This document shows, one piece after another, positions 7,940-9,063 of a DNA stretch of 9,063 nt. This DNA is from an uncultured Bacteroidales bacterium. GTDB taxonomy: Bacteria > Bacteroidota > Bacteroidia > Bacteroidales > Bacteroidaceae. Below the pieces are notes generated by a model. It worked only from the letters and a program-made list of their open reading frames with translations. It was not told the DNA's origin and did not search any database. Every line of letters begins with the position of its first letter. Within the stretch, counting starts at the first letter, position 1. Location: positions 1-9,063 of the forward strand of contig CALBKR010000340.1 of assembly GCA_937896105.1 (NCBI GenBank), written 5' to 3'. A program made the translations under genes and the position numbers.

Positions 7940-8572
7940 ATGAAAGATACATTCCGTTCAGCAATGCTGTCAGGCATTGCAGTAGCAATAGCAGGTTGGG
8001 GCTATCTGGCCTGTTGCGGTAAAGGAATCGAGGTGTTGGGAGCAGTGCTCTTCTCCTTCGGTCTCCTCACTGTGGTAAACTACAAGCTCAAGCTCTACAC
8101 AGGAACAGCCGGTTTTGTGCCCTTGCGCTACGACGACGGCCGTTCGCGTTGGTGCAAGGCCATTGGCGAGCTCCTCTTTATACTCTTTGCAAACATAATG
8201 GGCTGTCTGCTCATCTCCTTGCTTGCCCGTATGTCACCGATGGAGCTGGGCGCACAGGCGCAGAAGATACTCGAGTCACGCCTCGCCATCGGCCCAGTGC
8301 GAGCAGGTCTGTTGGCGATAGGCTGCGGTTTCATAATGACAACAGTAGTCACCTTCGCGCGCGAAGGCAAGCCGTTGGCACTGCTTTTCGGTGTCCCCCT
8401 CTTCATCTACTGCGGCTTTCCGCACTGCCTTGCCGATGCCTTCTACTACCTCACAGTGCCCACAGAATACACCTTTGCACATATCGGAGAGATAGCGTTG
8501 CTCTATCCCTGTCTTGTGATAGGAAACTTCATAGGGTGTAACCTGTACAGGTTTATTGCTCCGAAACAATAA
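7940..8572 (+). CDS. Small formate/nitrite transporter (FNT) family membrane protein
   Basis: A 210-residue, very hydrophobic protein with about six membrane segments (near residues 8-27, 31-48, 74-97, 118-139, 146-170 and 181-205). The pattern fits the FNT channel family (FocA, NirC): KLYTGTAGF (51-59) sits where FocA has its omega-loop motif, IGCGFIMTTVVTFAREGKP (127-145) where FocA has its CNLMVCLAVW segment, and GFPHCLADAFYY (159-170) where FocA has GFEHSIANMF, including the central pore histidine (His162). GNFIGCNLYRF (195-205) matches the family's last helix. FNT proteins form pentamers passing formate, nitrite, hydrosulfide or lactate. At 210 residues it lacks most of the N- and C-terminal extensions of the 280-residue FocA. 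With PFOR in the window a formate role is plausible, but the substrate is not shown. The gene lies 59 bp after malQ with no clear promoter of its own. Confidence 0.75.
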   Translation: MKDTFRSAMLSGIAVAIAGWGYLACCGKGIEVLGAVLFSFGLLTVVNYKLKLYTGTAGFVPLRYDDGRSRWCKAIGELLFILFANIMGCLLISLLARMSPMELGAQAQKILESRLAIGPVRAGLLAIGCGFIMTTVVTFAREGKPLALLFGVPLFIYCGFPHCLADAFYYLTVPTEYTFAHIGEIALLYPCLVIGNFIGCNLYRFIAPKQ

Positions 8573-8610
8573 TAGAGCCTGGTGTCACGCAGTGTCGGAG
8601 GAGTTAAAAA

Positions 8611-8690
8611 GAGAACAGAGTACAGATAACAGAGTACAGAGTAGAGAGTACAGAGCACAGAGAAAAGAGTACAGAGTACAGAGAAAAGAG
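8611..8690. repeat. Low-complexity tract built on ACAGAGT units
   Basis: About 80 bp consist of imperfect units around GAGTACAGA and AACAGAGTACAG, broken by AGAAAAGAG. The segment AGAAAAGAGT appears twice (near 8661 and 8682), so the tract also has a larger period of about 21 bp. The strand composition is extreme: almost no pyrimidines on the plus strand. Confidence 0.85.
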
Positions 8691-8694
8691 TGCT

Positions 8695-8730
8695 TGTCAT
8701 CCTGACAAAGCGAAGCGGAGGAAGGATCTC
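8695..8730. repeat. GTCATCCTGA...GAAGGATCTC dispersed-type element
   Basis: The left end has 5-bp inverted arms (TGTCA, 3-nt gap, TGACA, 8695-8707). ATCCT (8699-8703) can pair with AGGAT (8723-8727). The body, AAGCGAAGCGGAGGAAGGATCTC-like, resembles short intergenic elements common in Bacteroidetes and other bacteria. It is recognised by pattern; copy number in this genome is unknown. Confidence 0.6.
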
Positions 8731-8788
8731 AAAACCACGCAACGAAGGGTTTAAAAAACGCGCGAGGCATACCCCTCCGCCTGCGGCA

Positions 8789-8816
8789 CCTCCCCTAAGA
8801 CAGGGGAGGATTTTTT
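8789..8816 (+). terminator. Hairpin followed by six T: likely terminator
   Basis: CCTCCCCT (8789-8796) pairs perfectly with AGGGGAGG (8802-8809) across a 5-nt loop, and six T follow after one A (8811-8816). This is a well-formed intrinsic terminator for plus-strand transcripts from the FNT/malQ side, although it lies 217 bp past the FNT stop. The sequence to its left (CCCCTCCGCCTGCGGCAC) belongs to a repeat type often seen with this hairpin in Bacteroidetes intergenic DNA, so the whole may be a dispersed element that doubles as a terminator. Confidence 0.6.
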
Positions 8817-8860
8817 GTCCGTAAGGAGTGAGGGGTTGCGAGCTACTTGTAAAGTAAAAG

Positions 8861-8888
8861 AAATGGCGACCTTGCGGCCGCCATTTTT
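8861..8888 (+). terminator. Second hairpin with T run
   Basis: AAATGGCG (8861-8868) pairs with CGCCATTT (8879-8886) around a 10-nt loop, and the T run extends to 8888. The A run on one side and T run on the other mean it could act in either direction. No gene lies close by within the window; it may serve a gene beyond the right edge. Confidence 0.5.
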
Positions 8889-8921
8889 CATCGAGCTTTT
8901 GGTCAATTACTTGTTTGAGAA

Positions 8922-8974
8922 ACCTTGATTTCGCTCGCTTTTCGCAACCCGCGAGGCACGAGTTCCACCCGTGC
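8922..8974. repeat. Direct repeat, copy 1 (53 bp)
   Basis: Identical over 53 bp to 9011-9063, beginning ACCTTGATTTCGCTCGC and ending CCACCCGTGC. GCGAG-GCACG (8951-8960) pairs with CGTGC-CTCGC (8970-8981, with a 2-nt bulge), forming a stem-loop that extends past the shared block. A short TCATCGAGCT motif stands upstream of both copies (8888-8897 and 8998-9007). Confidence 0.9.
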
Positions 8975-9010
8975 TTCTCGCGACTATTGCTGTTCGCTCA
9001 TCGAGCTGCT

Positions 9011-9063
9011 ACCTTGATTTCGCTCGCTTTTCGCAACCCGCGAGGCACGAGTTCCACCCGTGC
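9011..9063. repeat. Direct repeat, copy 2 (53 bp, cut by window end)
   Basis: Matches copy 1 base for base, offset by 89 bp, up to the last base of the window, so the true repeat may be longer and more copies may follow. Confidence 0.9.

Larger units (their letters stand above)
8573..9063. other. Gene-free, repeat-rich intergenic stretch
   Basis: No coding region with family features lies here. The stretch is a mosaic: a low-complexity ACAGAGT tract (8611-8690), a GTCATCCTGA-type element (8695-8730), two hairpins with T runs (8789-8816 and 8861-8888) and two copies of a 53-bp sequence (8922-8974 and 9011-9063). The only longer open frame (8503-8742, minus strand) reads antisense to the FNT gene and through the low-complexity tract and has no support as a gene. 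Confidence 0.75.

Noticed and set aside
8503..8742. Minus-strand open frame with an LFSVLCT heptad repeat
   Set aside because: The repeat is simply the ACAGAGT tract read in frame; the frame overlaps the FNT 3' end and has no promoter.
8888..9063. CRISPR array
   Set aside because: Only two repeats are present, they are longer than usual, the spacing is irregular relative to the shared upstream motif, and no cas gene is nearby.
8573..9063. tRNA or other structured RNA gene
   Set aside because: The hairpins are simple stems with T runs or repeat stems; no cloverleaf, CCA end or T-loop motif was found.

Overview
The window looks like a chromosomal segment of an anaerobic, fermentative Bacteroidales bacterium (Bacteroides/Prevotella-like). 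Three things point there. The protein families are typical of the group: pyruvate:ferredoxin oxidoreductase, an amidase-MCE gene pair, and a CBM20-carrying DPE2-type glucanotransferase. Start codons lack Shine-Dalgarno sequences. Several intergenic gaps carry Bacteroidetes-type promoters (-7 TAnnTTTG, in two cases with a TTTG or TTG about 19 bp upstream). The genus cannot be fixed from this sequence alone.

Layout. From 1 to 1004 (minus strand, running off the left edge) is the N-terminal third of pyruvate:ferredoxin oxidoreductase. A divergent promoter gap follows, with a 22-bp near-palindrome that holds a -7 box on each strand. Next, on the plus strand (1174-2874), is a secreted GHL10/DUF187 glycoside-hydrolase-like protein with an FN3-like domain and a C-terminal sorting-like domain. 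It ends beside a perfect 50-bp palindrome that separates it from a convergent minus-strand operon. That operon, read from 4972 down to 2943, encodes a periplasmic N-acetylmuramoyl-L-alanine amidase with a SPOR-like tail, then an MlaD-type MCE lipid-transport protein; the two overlap by ATGA. A second divergent promoter gap (4973-5183) leads to malQ (5184-7880), a cytoplasmic DPE2-type 4-alpha-glucanotransferase, followed 59 bp later by a small FNT-family (formate/nitrite channel) membrane protein (7940-8572). The last 491 bp hold no gene and are a patchwork of short repeats, hairpins and a 53-bp direct repeat cut off by the right edge.

How the genes fit together. Two themes are visible. One is the cell envelope: the amidase strips stem peptides from peptidoglycan, the GHL10 protein belongs to the family of DigH, which cuts the resulting denuded glycans, and the MCE protein probably handles lipid transfer to or from the outer membrane. 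The other is fermentation: MalQ works on maltodextrin or glycogen, PFOR oxidises pyruvate, and the FNT channel may pass formate or a similar small anion. I see no defence system, mobile element with a transposase, CRISPR array, tRNA or rRNA. The genes are housekeeping in character, and the most unusual features lie in the intergenic DNA.
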